Shown: positions 1 through 9,100 of the stretch, piece by piece
How positions within the stretch are numbered: position 1 is the stretch's first letter
How the letters are laid out: every line of letters begins with the position of its first letter
Origin: Deltaproteobacteria bacterium
GTDB lineage: Bacteria; Desulfobacterota; Desulfuromonadia; Geobacterales; Pseudopelobacteraceae
DNA length: 38,873 bases
Direction: 5' to 3'
NCBI GenBank assembly: GCA_021780495.1
Contig: JAJXYO010000055.1
Location: forward strand, 1 to 38,873
Program-made: the position numbers and the translations under genes
Notes under the pieces: model-generated
Seen by the model: the letters and a program-made list of their open reading frames with translations, nothing else
What the model was told of the DNA's origin: nothing
Databases searched by the model: none

Positions 1-198
1 GGCGTTGCAACCAGACGGACAACATACTCAAATCAATCTCGGATGTCAATAACTTTTTTTGCTGCCCCGAAATTTTCTTTGCCCCGCAAAACAAGATGTG
101 TTTCAAAAGGGACTAGCTTTCTAACACAGCTCTTCAACAGGTGTCAACCCGAAAAATCATATTTTTGATTAAAGATGAGAAAAACTGCTCGGGGGCTG
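1..198. other. Left-edge non-coding region
   Basis: AT-rich sequence downstream of the RlpA-like gene. No convincing gene, RNA or hairpin-plus-T-run terminator was found. A gene reading in from the left would have to end before position 1. Confidence 0.4.
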
Positions 199-675
199 TT
201 ATGCAGGCTCTTCAAGCAGGGGTATAATGACCACCTTGATCCTGCCCTTCCCCCATAAACCGATCTTTTTGGCTGCCGCACGGGAAAGATCAATAAATGG
301 AAAGGGTTTACTGGCACAGCGGTCATTGATGGTAACACTAACTTCCTGGCTGGTGACGGGGTTAACTACCCGCACCACCGTGCCCATTGGCAAACTGTGA
401 TGCGCGGCGGTCATTCTCTCTGGGAGATAGCGGTGTCCCGAGGTTGTTCTCCTCCCCTCAAAGCGCTTGGCATAGTACGAGGCAAACCCTTCTGCTGCCT
501 TTAGGCTGCTCCCTTTTTGAACGAGCTCTTCCAGATTGTAAGTGGCTGGCGATTCCAGCTCCCTCAACAGACCGCCAGCAGCAGAGGCTACTTCGGCACG
601 CGCCTGTCCTGTCAACGTACACAGCAGCGCAAGACAGGTCAAAGTATTTTGAAATCCGGGGTAGATTCTGAACAT
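199..675 (-). CDS. RlpA-like double-psi beta-barrel protein (short, no SPOR domain)
   Basis: 158 residues. An N-terminal hydrophobic stretch ending in GQARA-EVA looks like a Sec signal peptide, so the protein is probably exported. The rest matches the RlpA double-psi beta-barrel: ASYYAKRFEGRRTTSG, then TAAHHSLPMGTVVRV, then INDRC and FIDLSRAAAKKIG. The His of TAAH and the Asp of NDR correspond to the catalytic pair of RlpA lytic transglycosylases, which cleave glycan strands lacking stem peptides at the division septum. Unlike classical RlpA there is no C-terminal SPOR domain, so septal targeting by that route is not expected. The usual NDRGPF is replaced by NDRCASKPF. Upstream on the same strand lies an SDR gene ending at 723, but a promoter sits in the gap. 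Fold assignment is good; transglycosylase activity is inferred. Confidence 0.85.
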   Translation of the reverse strand: MFRIYPGFQNTLTCLALLCTLTGQARAEVASAAGGLLRELESPATYNLEELVQKGSSLKAAEGFASYYAKRFEGRRTTSGHRYLPERMTAAHHSLPMGTVVRVVNPVTSQEVSVTINDRCASKPFPFIDLSRAAAKKIGLWGKGRIKVVIIPLLEEPA

Positions 676-682
676 GCCGATA

Positions 683-712
683 CTTATACAATATTCGGAG
701 CAGTGCGGTCAA
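683..712 (-). promoter_or_regulatory. Candidate sigma70 promoter for the RlpA-like gene
   Basis: Read on the minus strand: TTGACC (712-707), an 18-base spacer, then TATAAG (688-683). The expected start of transcription is only one or two bases before the ATG at 675, so the message would be leaderless or nearly so. No convincing Shine-Dalgarno precedes the ATG, which fits. Confidence 0.45.
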
Positions 713-722
713 GTAGGTCAGG

Positions 723-1607
723 TCATTTGCGAAGGTATTCGCATATACCTTCCGGGAAACCACGAGGTTCGAAGCCGAATACTTTTTTCCAGCTGCCATC
801 ACATATATTTTCTTCAATGAGCATCTGCAGCTGATCCATTGTGATAGGAAATTGGGGCAGGTGTTGGAAAATCGGGATGATCAGCTTCATCACCCCCAGC
901 GGGGCATGTGGCTTGAACGGCGCAGTCCTGCCGATGGCTGTTGCGATCGCATCCAGCAGTTCCAGATAGGTCAACCGATTATTGCCACACAAGTCATAAC
1001 TTTGACCGATCGTCTCGTTTAACCGCAATGCCATGGCAAAACAGCGCGCAACATCCGCGACGTGGACCGGCTGCAGACGATAGGTGCCGCTTCCGATGAC
1101 CGGCATAATCCGGGTCAGGCGCAACTGTCCTGCCAGCATGTTGATAAAGGCATCGTTGGGTCCATAGATCAGCGAAGGCCGCAAAATGGTCATATCCAAT
1201 CCGCTCGACCGGACAAGCTCCTCCGCCTGGAACTTGGTCATATGATAATGTGACACGGCATCCGGCCGTGTCCCCAGAGCCGACATCTGCAGGTAGCGCC
1301 GTATGCCGGCCTTACCGGTCGCCGCCAGCACGTTGGCGGTTGCCTGCACATGCAGCCGCTCGAAGGTGATACCACTCGCAGGGAACTCCCGAATGATCCC
1401 CACCAGATTGATGACGGCATCACACCCCTCTGCTGCGGACTCAAAGCTTTGCAGGCGGGTCACATCACCTTCGACCTGATCGATGGCATCCGTCACACGT
1501 GAACTTCGCCTGTGGACCAGCAGGCGCACTGAATGGCCGTGATCATGCAGTGCCTCTACAAGGTGTCCACCTACGAATCCCGTGCCACCGGCAATAAAGA
1601 TCTTCAT
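723..1607 (-). CDS. Atypical SDR / NAD(P)-binding epimerase-like protein (complex I NDUFA9-like)
   Basis: 294 residues from the ATG at 1607. An in-frame upstream ATG at 1661 lies inside recD and is less likely. The N-terminus MKIFIAGGTGFVGGHLVEAL is a Rossmann nucleotide-binding motif (GxxGxxG). Downstream are INLVGIIREFP, YHMTKFQAEELVRSSGLDMTILRPSLIYG and QPVHVADVARC, all typical of the atypical SDR branch near NDUFA9 and YwnB/NmrA proteins. Such proteins bind NAD(P)(H); many act on quinone- or isoprenoid-related substrates or are non-catalytic, and the substrate here is unknown. The start codon overlaps the recD stop in an ATGA arrangement, so the two genes are translationally coupled. Two more SDR proteins of this broad group lie at 13937-14851 and 15143-16654. 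Confidence 0.8.
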   Translation of the reverse strand: MKIFIAGGTGFVGGHLVEALHDHGHSVRLLVHRRSSRVTDAIDQVEGDVTRLQSFESAAEGCDAVINLVGIIREFPASGITFERLHVQATANVLAATGKAGIRRYLQMSALGTRPDAVSHYHMTKFQAEELVRSSGLDMTILRPSLIYGPNDAFINMLAGQLRLTRIMPVIGSGTYRLQPVHVADVARCFAMALRLNETIGQSYDLCGNNRLTYLELLDAIATAIGRTAPFKPHAPLGVMKLIIPIFQHLPQFPITMDQLQMLIEENICDGSWKKVFGFEPRGFPEGICEYLRK

Positions 1608-3343
1608 GACTGCCCCTCTTTCCATAACCTGTCTACCAGGCCGGAACGTCTCTCTATACACCGTTCCACGGCATTGCAGAAAACATCTTCGACTCCCCAG
1701 ATTTCTACCCGTTTCCGAGCACGTGTTACCGCTGTATATAGCAGCTCACGACTGAGAACGTCTGAGAGCTGATCCGGCAGGATCAACAACACCTTGTCAA
1801 ACTCACTGCCCTGCGTCTTATGAACAGTCAGGGCAAAGGCGGTTTCATGCGGTGGCAGGCGTAATGCGGAAAATTGTCGCAGCACCGCATCCGAAGCCGG
1901 AAAGTAAACCGCCTGCCCCTGCTCTGCCCCTGCATCTGTCAGAACCCCGGTATCGCCATTATACAGCCCCAGATCGTAATTATTACCCGTTATCATAACA
2001 GGCAGCAGAGGGTTGACTCCCGAGCCGGCCGACCGGAATGTAAGCATGGCCGACTCGACCAACCGGTTGAGGGTGACTACTCCATGCCTCCCCTCACGAT
2101 GCGGTGCAAGAACTCTAAAGTGTTCCAGTTCTTCCAAGGCGGTGGCAGGCGAATCAGCATGTGCATAGGCTGTAAAACCTTCCCTGGCAGCCGCCTTGAA
2201 CGACTCCGCGAAGGTCCCTTCAGATGGAAGACAGCGCCAGCATACATCGCTATAAACACCGGACGTAAGCAGCTCCAATGCCCCCGTCCCATCCCCGGAG
2301 TTGATCAGACGACCCAATCTGCCGATACCGCTTTGGTCGTTAAAACGATAACTTTTCGTCAGTTGGATGATGGCCGGACGGCCATCAGTCGCTATGGTAT
2401 CGTGACTACTCCCGGCACAGATATCCGACATAACCGCTCCAGCCTCGACTGAGGCCAGTTGGTCACGGTCTCCCAACAGGATCACCCGCGTATCGGTGCG
2501 TAACGCCTCCAGCAACCTGGCCATGAGGGGCAGATCGATCATGGAAGCCTCGTCAACCACGAGTACATCACAGGTCAGCTGATTGCTGCAATTATGACGG
2601 AAGCCCGACTGTCCCGGAATCACGCCCAACAGACGGTGGACGGTCGCCACCTCCAACGGCATCGCAGAGCGTACCGTTTCTGACAGCGACATGAGCTCGA
2701 CAGACCGGCTTATGGACTGTTTCAGACGCATGGCGGCCTTGCCGGTCGGAGCCGCGAGCAGAATGACGGGAGCGGCACCGGCAGCCAGCTCTATCAACAG
2801 CGCCAGAATGCGGGCCACAGTGGAAGTCTTTCCCGTGCCGGGACCTCCGGATATAACTGTGAATCTGCGCGAAAGGGCAGCTTGCGCGGCCTCTCTCTGC
2901 CGATCAGCTTCGTCACCGGCCAAAGGGAAATAACGATCAAGGGCGGCTGCGAATCCGTCCGCATCATCTGTCAGCAGCGCACTGCGGGTCAGAATCCCTT
3001 CGGCCACCCGGCGCTCATAATCCCAGGATCGATGCAGGTACAAACGACCGGCAGCGTCAAGAACGAGCGGTGTATAATCACCCGGCTTGCCAACCGTAGC
3101 GCAACCAGCCAGCAATCCCAGCCAGCACTCCAGCTCCGGCGTTTGCAACGTTCCGAATTCTGGCAGAAAGGGGTCGATTCTGCTGTCCGATACCCTGGAG
3201 AGTTCCAGACAGACGCTGCCGCGGCAGGAAACGGCGCTGGCCAGGGCCGCTGCTATCCACAGCCCGTCGCACGACCTGCCCTCGATACGGGTAATGAACT
3301 CGGCAAAATAGTGATCAAGGCTTGAAAGTTGAATAACGTTCAT
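1604..3343 (-). CDS. recD: RecD-like helicase, exodeoxyribonuclease V alpha subunit
   Basis: 579 residues, close to the length of RecBCD-type RecD (about 600) and shorter than RecD2 (over 700). The N-terminal region starting LSSLDHYFAEFITRI fits the RecD N-terminal domain that docks on RecC. Walker A is GGPGTGKTSTV (166-176), Walker B is VVDEASMIDLPLM, and the late SF1 motif TVHKTQGSEFDKVLLILP is intact. In RecBCD, RecD is the 5'-3' helicase motor and also controls nuclease and Chi behaviour. Neither recB nor recC is next to it here. The gene directly upstream is a GGDEF cyclase (ends 3430) and the gene downstream is an SDR protein that overlaps its stop. The family call is firm; assembly with RecBC encoded elsewhere is inferred. 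Confidence 0.88.
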   Translation of the reverse strand: MNVIQLSSLDHYFAEFITRIEGRSCDGLWIAAALASAVSCRGSVCLELSRVSDSRIDPFLPEFGTLQTPELECWLGLLAGCATVGKPGDYTPLVLDAAGRLYLHRSWDYERRVAEGILTRSALLTDDADGFAAALDRYFPLAGDEADRQREAAQAALSRRFTVISGGPGTGKTSTVARILALLIELAAGAAPVILLAAPTGKAAMRLKQSISRSVELMSLSETVRSAMPLEVATVHRLLGVIPGQSGFRHNCSNQLTCDVLVVDEASMIDLPLMARLLEALRTDTRVILLGDRDQLASVEAGAVMSDICAGSSHDTIATDGRPAIIQLTKSYRFNDQSGIGRLGRLINSGDGTGALELLTSGVYSDVCWRCLPSEGTFAESFKAAAREGFTAYAHADSPATALEELEHFRVLAPHREGRHGVVTLNRLVESAMLTFRSAGSGVNPLLPVMITGNNYDLGLYNGDTGVLTDAGAEQGQAVYFPASDAVLRQFSALRLPPHETAFALTVHKTQGSEFDKVLLILPDQLSDVLSRELLYTAVTRARKRVEIWGVEDVFCNAVERCIERRSGLVDRLWKEGQS

Positions 3344-3429
3344 CAGAGTGTGGTGGCCCCTTCAGGCGAGCATTGCAAACAGGATCCGGGCGTTACCGAA
3401 TAGTTTTTTTGTCGCGAAATAGCTGCCAT

Positions 3430-4512
3430 CTATACGAGCTGAGCCGGCGGCGAGACAGGCACCTGTCCTGCGTAGATGGTCAGACGGTTTTTACCGGTAC
3501 GCTTGCTCACGTACATGGCCTCATCCGCATTGGCCATGACCGTTTTCACATTGGGCCCGTCCTCCGGATATCCGGCCAGACCGGCCGAGAGCGTTGTTGA
3601 GAGCATGCCTCCCTCAAACGGAAAAGGGGAGGTTGCCATGCCTGCAACGATGCGCTCAACCGCAGCGGCTACGTCATCTTTGGCCGTTTCATTGAACATG
3701 ATCACAAATTCGTCGCCACCGTAGCGGGCGCAGATATCCGAGGTGCGGATATTGGAGGTGATCATGAAGGCCACTTGCCGGATCAGTTCCGTACCGGCGA
3801 AGTGGCCATACTGGTCGTTGATCTTCTTGAGACCGTCGGCATCGACCATGCAGATGGCAAACCGCCGTTCATAGCGTTTGGCAAGCTTTTCCTGGACATC
3901 TGCCAGCAAAAAGAAATTACGCATATTGTTAATGCCGGTCACGTCATCGGTCAGTGACAAGCGTTCCACCTCCTGGCGGGCGCTTTCGGCCTCACCGGCC
4001 AGCATGGCTCCCAGATGGGCGATCAACATGAAGGGAAAGAGTTCCAGGATATGGGAGAGATAAAAGTTGAGCTCGCGAAAATGCGCCGTTGCCAAAAAAA
4101 CATAGGAGGAGATGGCCAGGGCGGCCATGAAATAGGTTGCCCGTTTGCCTTGAGTCAGGGCGGTAGCCATCAGGACCAGATAGATCAGCGACATAAACGG
4201 ACTGGTCAACTTGCCGGTATACCAGCAGACCGCAACGATGAACGCCAGAAAAACCATCAGGTCGATAAAAATTTTAAACTGGCTGTAGTTGCGGGAGAGA
4301 AAGCCATATCGGGCATTCACATTGTAGAAGAAAAGCAGCAGGCAGAAGATCGACAAGAAACCGAGGCTGGCAAAGCTTGTGTGCGGCATCAACTTGATCG
4401 CAAGGGTCACCAGGGCAATCAGCAGCCACGAAATATTGCCCATAATGCGATCATAGGCCTGGTAGCGCTGCTGATCGGTCGGGGCCGCTATCCTCTGCTG
4501 CGAATCATCCAT
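3430..4512 (-). CDS. Membrane-bound GGDEF diguanylate cyclase
   Basis: 360 residues from the ATG at 4512, chosen over the in-frame ATG at 4536 because AGGAGG sits five bases before it. The N-terminal half has about six hydrophobic segments (for example WLLIALVTLAIKLM and FLSIFCLLLFFY), so it is an integral inner-membrane sensor with no recognised extracellular domain. The C-terminal half is a GGDEF domain: LTDDVTGINNMR, VDADGLKKINDQYGH, and an intact GGDEF signature near residue 265. Five residues before the signature is RTSD, an RxxD inhibitory site, so the enzyme is expected to make cyclic di-GMP from two GTP and to be product-inhibited. No EAL or HD-GYP phosphodiesterase is seen in the window. 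It is probably cotranscribed with the upstream YqaA-like gene (67-base gap) and with recD downstream. Confidence 0.9.
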   Translation of the reverse strand: MDDSQQRIAAPTDQQRYQAYDRIMGNISWLLIALVTLAIKLMPHTSFASLGFLSIFCLLLFFYNVNARYGFLSRNYSQFKIFIDLMVFLAFIVAVCWYTGKLTSPFMSLIYLVLMATALTQGKRATYFMAALAISSYVFLATAHFRELNFYLSHILELFPFMLIAHLGAMLAGEAESARQEVERLSLTDDVTGINNMRNFFLLADVQEKLAKRYERRFAICMVDADGLKKINDQYGHFAGTELIRQVAFMITSNIRTSDICARYGGDEFVIMFNETAKDDVAAAVERIVAGMATSPFPFEGGMLSTTLSAGLAGYPEDGPNVKTVMANADEAMYVSKRTGKNRLTIYAGQVPVSPPAQLV

Positions 4513-4578
4513 GGTTGCCTCCTGCCTTGCCCGCACACTTCCCCTCAGATAACACCGTCGTTCCAGACGATCCTGACA

Positions 4579-5028
4579 TCATCCGGAAACTCGCAGTGCG
4601 ATCCACGCAGTAACAGCATAGCGCACTAACTTACCTGAGGCAACCAGGAGCGTAAAGAGCCAGAAGTTGATACGCAACACCCCACCCGCCAGACAGAGAG
4701 GATCACCGACAAGCGGCAACCAGGAGAACAGCAGGGTAAAAATCCCGTAACGACGGTAGTGGTTTCGGGCACGCTCCTGCTGTTCCGGCGATACCCGCAG
4801 AACCGTTACAATGAGCCACTCTCCACCAAACATGCCGATCAGATAGGAAGTTACAGCGCCAAGGTAATTCCCGGCTGTTGCAACCGCAACCGTTGTCAAC
4901 GGCTCATATCCGCTTACCAGCATCATCACCAGCAACCACTCGGACCCCAGCGGCAGCAGGGTCGAAGCCAGAAAGCTGACCGTAAACAGGGTGACATACC
5001 CCGGTTGATGCAACCGGTCATGCAGCAT
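4579..5028 (-). CDS. YqaA-family (DedA/SNARE-associated) inner-membrane protein
   Basis: 149 residues from the ATG at 5028. The open frame runs further upstream to 5196, but that part does not look like protein of this family and overlaps the divergent regulator. Hydrophobic segments alternate with short loops. The stretch YGIFTLLFSWLPLVGDPLC followed by LAGGVLR is the conserved core of YqaA proteins, small relatives of DedA/VTT proteins thought to act in membrane lipid or ion homeostasis. The biochemical role is not established. It is the first gene of the minus-strand run that continues into the GGDEF cyclase. No clear ribosome binding site is visible at the chosen start, so the exact N-terminus is uncertain. 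Confidence 0.78.
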   Translation of the reverse strand: MLHDRLHQPGYVTLFTVSFLASTLLPLGSEWLLVMMLVSGYEPLTTVAVATAGNYLGAVTSYLIGMFGGEWLIVTVLRVSPEQQERARNHYRRYGIFTLLFSWLPLVGDPLCLAGGVLRINFWLFTLLVASGKLVRYAVTAWIALRVSG

Positions 5029-5145
5029 GACAGTATACGTCAGAAATTGGTTGTCAAATTGATTCAATTGGCTACAATACCCCCGCTGTATCTCTATCCA
5101 AAGGTCGCATTGTAACGGTAAATGAGAATTCGGCAAGGGGCAACC

Positions 5146-6180
5146 ATGCAAAAAGGAAAACCAGCCAAAAAATATTCCCAGGCAGGACGCCTGCACTCGA
5201 TTATCAGGCTACTGGAAGTACGGCGCGGCATGAGCCTTGACGATCTGGCGCAAGAGTGCGATGTTGACCGGCGCACCATCCACCGCGATCTGAATGCCGT
5301 CGAAGAAGCCGGCTATGCCCTCACATCCGAGTGGCAGGACGGGAAAAAGGTCTACAGCTTCCTGACCAAATCCCGCAATATCCCGCCGATAACCTTCACC
5401 CTCAACCAGCTGATGTCACTGTATCTGCTACGCTCGCTGAGTGTCCATCTGGCCGGCACACCCTTCCAGGCCGAAATGGACGACCTGTTCCGGAACATCA
5501 CCTCCGTATTACCCGACCGCTACGCTGCACACCTGGAAAGAATCGCTCGCGTGTCCTTGCCGCTTTTGCACGGAGCACGGGACTTCTCGTCCGCGTCAAC
5601 CTACATGGAGGGGTTGCAGCGGGCCCTGCTCCATCAGTATCGTGTACGGCTGGAGTATGCAAAAAAAGGAAAGGGGGCGACCGGACCGTACGATGTCGAC
5701 CCCTATACCCTGGTTTTCCATAAAGGCGGCATTTATCTGTTGGGGCTTGCCCACAACCGTACCGGTATGCGGCTGTTTGCCCTGGAGAGGATTCGCGGGA
5801 TTGAGGTAACGCGGCAGCGTTTCGAAATCCCCGAGGGGTATCAACCGGAAACACACTTTGAAAACGCCTTCGGGCTCGTACGTGACAACACCATGAAGGT
5901 ACGGGTCCGCTTTTCTCCCGAGGTGGCCCATACGATCACGGAACGCACCTGGCGGCCGGGACAGTTGATCACGATCGACAGTGAAGGACGGGTAACACTT
6001 GAATTTGATGCCGCTGGCGAAATGGAGCTGGTTGCCTGGATACTCTCATACGGCATGCACGCCGAGGTGCTAGCCCCAGCGGAACTGCGCCAGGAGGTCA
6101 AGCGGCAGGTGCGCGAAATGCGCGACTTCTATCGCAACAAGGACAAAAAAGCGGATAAGGGTACTAAACGTCATGCCTGA
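5146..6180 (+). CDS. WYL-domain transcriptional regulator
   Basis: 344 residues from the ATG at 5146, preceded by AAGGGG at suitable spacing; an earlier ATG at 5122 is weaker. Residues about 10-65 form a DeoR/HTH_11-type winged helix: RLHSIIRLLEVRRGMSLDDL, then DVDRRTIHRDLNAVEEAGY. The rest is a WYL domain with its C-terminal extension (KGGIYLLGLAHNRTGMRLFALERIRGIEVT, then a WCX-like region ending LSYGMHAEVLAP). WYL domains bind nucleic acids or nucleotides and often sit in regulators of DNA damage or defence. Here the neighbours are housekeeping-type genes: a divergent YqaA-like gene and a downstream methyltransferase and phosphatase. Target and ligand cannot be read from the sequence. Confidence 0.88.
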   Translation: MQKGKPAKKYSQAGRLHSIIRLLEVRRGMSLDDLAQECDVDRRTIHRDLNAVEEAGYALTSEWQDGKKVYSFLTKSRNIPPITFTLNQLMSLYLLRSLSVHLAGTPFQAEMDDLFRNITSVLPDRYAAHLERIARVSLPLLHGARDFSSASTYMEGLQRALLHQYRVRLEYAKKGKGATGPYDVDPYTLVFHKGGIYLLGLAHNRTGMRLFALERIRGIEVTRQRFEIPEGYQPETHFENAFGLVRDNTMKVRVRFSPEVAHTITERTWRPGQLITIDSEGRVTLEFDAAGEMELVAWILSYGMHAEVLAPAELRQEVKRQVREMRDFYRNKDKKADKGTKRHA

Positions 6181-6240
6181 CAGCGCATTCGGCGTAATCC
6201 ACAAACAATATTTTTTACTTGAACACAGGACCACGAACTC

Positions 6241-7386
6241 ATGAACAACGACACCCCCCTCAGAGACTTACTCACCCAGCGCATCTCCCGGCAAGGCCGC
6301 ATCACCTTTGCCGATTTCATGGCCGCCTGTCTTTATGAGCCGGGTCTGGGCTACTACACCTCGCCGGGACGCAAGGTGGGCGCCGAAGGCGATTTCTACA
6401 CCAGTATCTCGGTGCACGCCGCCTTCGGCAGGGTCATTGCCCGCGAGGTTGCCCAGATGTGGCGCTGCCTGGGGTGCCCGGACACATTTACCCTAATTGA
6501 ATGCGGGGCCGGTAACGGCCGACTGGCGTGTGACATCGTCGATTACCTGGCTGAGCGCGAGGCCATCCTCTACGGCAATCTGCAGCTGGTATTGGTAGAG
6601 AAGGAGCCGACGCTGGAGTCGGCTCAACAGGAGATGCTGGCTGCTCACACCGGCAGAGTTTCCTGGCTGTCGCCCGAGGAATTCGCCTCGGGACGCTTCA
6701 CCTTCAGCGGCTGTCTGTACTCCAATGAGCTGATCGACGCCCTGCCGGTTCACCGGGTGTTGATGAGCGCAGACGGACTGCAGGAGATCTATGTCACCAT
6801 GAAAGACGGAGAGTTCCGCGAAGAAACCGGACCGCTCTCAACGCCGGCTATCACGGAATACCTTGATCGCGTAGCCGTAGAACTGCATCCGGGGCAACAG
6901 GCCGAAATCAATCTGGCTGCTCCCATCTGGCTGGCAGAGGCATCATGTGCATTACAACAGGGCTTCATACTGACCATCGATTACGGTTTTCCAGCCGTGG
7001 AACTGTTTGCGCCTCATCGTCAACGCGGAACACTGCTCTGTTACCATCGCCACCAAATTGAGGAAAACCCCTACATTCGCCTCGGAAAGCAGGACATCAC
7101 CGCCCATGTCGATTTCACGACGCTGATGCAACGGGGAGAGGAGCTGGGACTGCAATCCACCTGGTTTGGCGAGCAGTATCGTTTTCTTTTATCAGCCGGG
7201 ATTGTGGATGAAATTGAAGAAATCGAGCAATCCGATGCATCGGATGAGCATAAGCTCAAGCTGCGATTGGCCCTGAAGAAGCTGATCCTGCCCGAGGGAG
7301 GGATGGGCGATACCTTCAAGGTCTTGATCCAGTCCAAAGGCATCGAATCGGTCAAACTGCTCTGTCAGCGCAGGATCGGAGGCTGA
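6241..7386 (+). CDS. MidA/NDUFAF7-family SAM-dependent methyltransferase
   Basis: 381 residues. The opening DFMAACLYEPGLGYYTSPG and the following GAEGDFYTSISVHAAFGR are signatures of the COG1565/DUF185 family. The SAM-binding motif is LIECGAGNGRLACDIVDYL, followed by YSNELIDALPVHRV. The mitochondrial homologue NDUFAF7/MidA methylates an arginine on the NDUFS2 subunit during complex I assembly. In bacteria the substrate is usually not known, so protein arginine methylation here is only suggested by family. The gene begins 60 bases after the WYL regulator and its TGA abuts the GTG start of the HAD gene, so all three are probably one transcript. Confidence 0.9.
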   Translation: MNNDTPLRDLLTQRISRQGRITFADFMAACLYEPGLGYYTSPGRKVGAEGDFYTSISVHAAFGRVIAREVAQMWRCLGCPDTFTLIECGAGNGRLACDIVDYLAEREAILYGNLQLVLVEKEPTLESAQQEMLAAHTGRVSWLSPEEFASGRFTFSGCLYSNELIDALPVHRVLMSADGLQEIYVTMKDGEFREETGPLSTPAITEYLDRVAVELHPGQQAEINLAAPIWLAEASCALQQGFILTIDYGFPAVELFAPHRQRGTLLCYHRHQIEENPYIRLGKQDITAHVDFTTLMQRGEELGLQSTWFGEQYRFLLSAGIVDEIEEIEQSDASDEHKLKLRLALKKLILPEGGMGDTFKVLIQSKGIESVKLLCQRRIGG

Positions 7387-8025
7387 GTGCGGAAACCGTT
7401 GAATGACATCCGCGGCATCGTCTTCGACCTTGACGGCACCCTGTATGTGTCGCCTTCTTTTGCAACAGCAATCCAGGACGCAGCTGCTGATTGCATCGCC
7501 AGAATCAAATCGATCGAGCCGGGTGAAGCAGGCCGACTGCTGGCTGACACCCGTAAACGCATGATAGAAGAGCGCGACGAGATTCCGACACTTTCCGCTG
7601 TCTGCAGCGAACTGGGCGGCAATGTGCGCGATCTGCACACCTACTTTGCATCATGTTTGCAGCCGGAAGACCATCTGGCAAGAGATCCGCGCGTAATAAC
7701 GCTGCTGGAGAACCTCTCAAAATCACGGGCACTCTACCTGTTCACCAACAACAATACAGCCCTGACGAACCGTATTATCGGCTATCTCGGATTAAACGGA
7801 CTGTTTCGACGCATCTATACCATTAACGACTCGTGGAAGGGCAAACCTGACGAGGACATGCTGGACAGGATTCTGGCAGAGTCCGGGTTGCTGCCAAGCC
7901 AGGCCCTCTTTGTCGGTGATCGCTACGATGTAGACCTGCGGTTGCCCGAACAACGCGGCTGCCCGGTATATCTGAGCCAGAGCATAGAACAGTTGCTGCG
8001 GCTTGAGGAGCTTCTGAAGGCCTGA
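7387..8025 (+). CDS. HAD-superfamily hydrolase (phosphatase-like)
   Basis: 212 residues with a GTG start placed directly after the preceding stop and preceded by GGAGG. HAD motif I is FDLDGTLYV with both aspartates, motif II is YLFTNNNTAL, the motif III lysine is probably in SWKGKPDEDML, and motif IV is FVGDRYDVDLRLPEQRG. This order and a mid-size cap between motifs I and II fit the subfamily of small-molecule phosphatases such as phosphoglycolate phosphatase or pyrimidine nucleotidase. The Thr-Asn-Asn version of motif II and the lack of a specific cap signature leave the substrate open. It is translationally adjacent to the MidA-type methyltransferase, though no functional link is evident. 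Confidence 0.85.
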   Translation: MRKPLNDIRGIVFDLDGTLYVSPSFATAIQDAAADCIARIKSIEPGEAGRLLADTRKRMIEERDEIPTLSAVCSELGGNVRDLHTYFASCLQPEDHLARDPRVITLLENLSKSRALYLFTNNNTALTNRIIGYLGLNGLFRRIYTINDSWKGKPDEDMLDRILAESGLLPSQALFVGDRYDVDLRLPEQRGCPVYLSQSIEQLLRLEELLKA

Positions 8026-8128
8026 TATTCATGCTGTGTGACGGCGGAACGCGTTCTGATCCTATACGCAGGTTATGCGGGCCGGGCCGGAATACGGCCG
8101 GAATTACCTGGCTAACGCACGTTTCCGT

Positions 8129-9100
8129 TCAGGGAGAGACGGTGCCTGTGGAGCTGCCGGCCAGGTAGTCGCAGAGCGCCTGCATGTCATCAGGCATTTC
8201 GGTGGTAAATTCCAGATATTCTCCGGTTGCAGGGTGGGTGAACCCGAGGGTGCGGGCATGCAGGGCCTGACGACCCAACTGGGTGATCATCTTCTTCAGT
8301 CGCGTGTCCGTCAGATTGTTGATCCGGCCGCCATCAGGATAGAGCGGATCTCCCAGCAGAGGAAATCCGGCCTCGGTCAGGTGCACGCGAATCTGATGCG
8401 TGCGGCCGGTCTCCAGGCGCAGCTCCATCAGGCTAATCCGTCCGTAACGTTCTTTTACCCGCCAGCGGGTAATGGCATGTTTCCCATTCCGCGCCTTGCC
8501 CGATTGCCGCAGACGCTCGGTAGGGTGGCGTCCAATGATCCCTTCGATCTTGCCATTATCCGCCGACGGAGCCCCAAAGACCAGCGCCTGATAGATTCTT
8601 TTGACGGAATGCACATGAAACTGGGCAGAAAGGGCCTGATGCGCCCGGTCATTCTTGGCCGCCACCAGCACGCCGGATGTCCCCTTATCCAGACGATGGA
8701 CAATACCCGGCCGCAGCTCACCGCCAATGCCCGAGAGATCGGTACAGTGCGCCAAAAGGGCATTCACCAGCGTTCCGCTGCTGTTGCCGGGGCCGGGATG
8801 CACGACCATGCCGGCCGGCTTGTTGATGACAATCAGATCGCTATCCTCGTAAAGGACCTCCAGCGCAATCGATTCCGGTTGCGGCTCGGCCTCCGTGGGC
8901 GCCGGGATCTCCACGGTAATCTGTTCTCCGCCTTTTAATTTCAATGAGGGCCTGACGACATGGCCGTCAACAAGGACATGGCCGGTTTCGATCAGTCGTT
9001 GCACGGCGGTCCGGGTTTCACCATCCAGCTGGCTGCTGATGAACAGGTCAAGCCGCATCGACTCGCATTCAAGGGGGTATGTCAGGCACGTAGTATTCAT
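8129..9100 (-). CDS. rluD: RluA/RluD-family 23S rRNA pseudouridine synthase
   Basis: 323 residues from the ATG at 9100; an upstream in-frame start at 9130 is possible. Residues 1-70 resemble an S4 RNA-binding domain (RLDLFISSQLDGETRTAVQRL, then VDGHVVRPSLKLKGG). The catalytic domain carries INKPAGMVVHPG and HRLDKGTSGVLVAAK, where the Asp of HRLDKGTSG is the nucleophile, then LETGRTHQIRVHL and PLLGDPLY. RluD converts uridines at the tip of helix 69 in 23S rRNA to pseudouridine. S4 presence, length and motif wording favour RluD over RluA or RluC, but exact sites cannot be confirmed by eye. It is convergent with the HAD gene. Confidence 0.85.
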   Translation of the reverse strand: MNTTCLTYPLECESMRLDLFISSQLDGETRTAVQRLIETGHVLVDGHVVRPSLKLKGGEQITVEIPAPTEAEPQPESIALEVLYEDSDLIVINKPAGMVVHPGPGNSSGTLVNALLAHCTDLSGIGGELRPGIVHRLDKGTSGVLVAAKNDRAHQALSAQFHVHSVKRIYQALVFGAPSADNGKIEGIIGRHPTERLRQSGKARNGKHAITRWRVKERYGRISLMELRLETGRTHQIRVHLTEAGFPLLGDPLYPDGGRINNLTDTRLKKMITQLGRQALHARTLGFTHPATGEYLEFTTEMPDDMQALCDYLAGSSTGTVSP

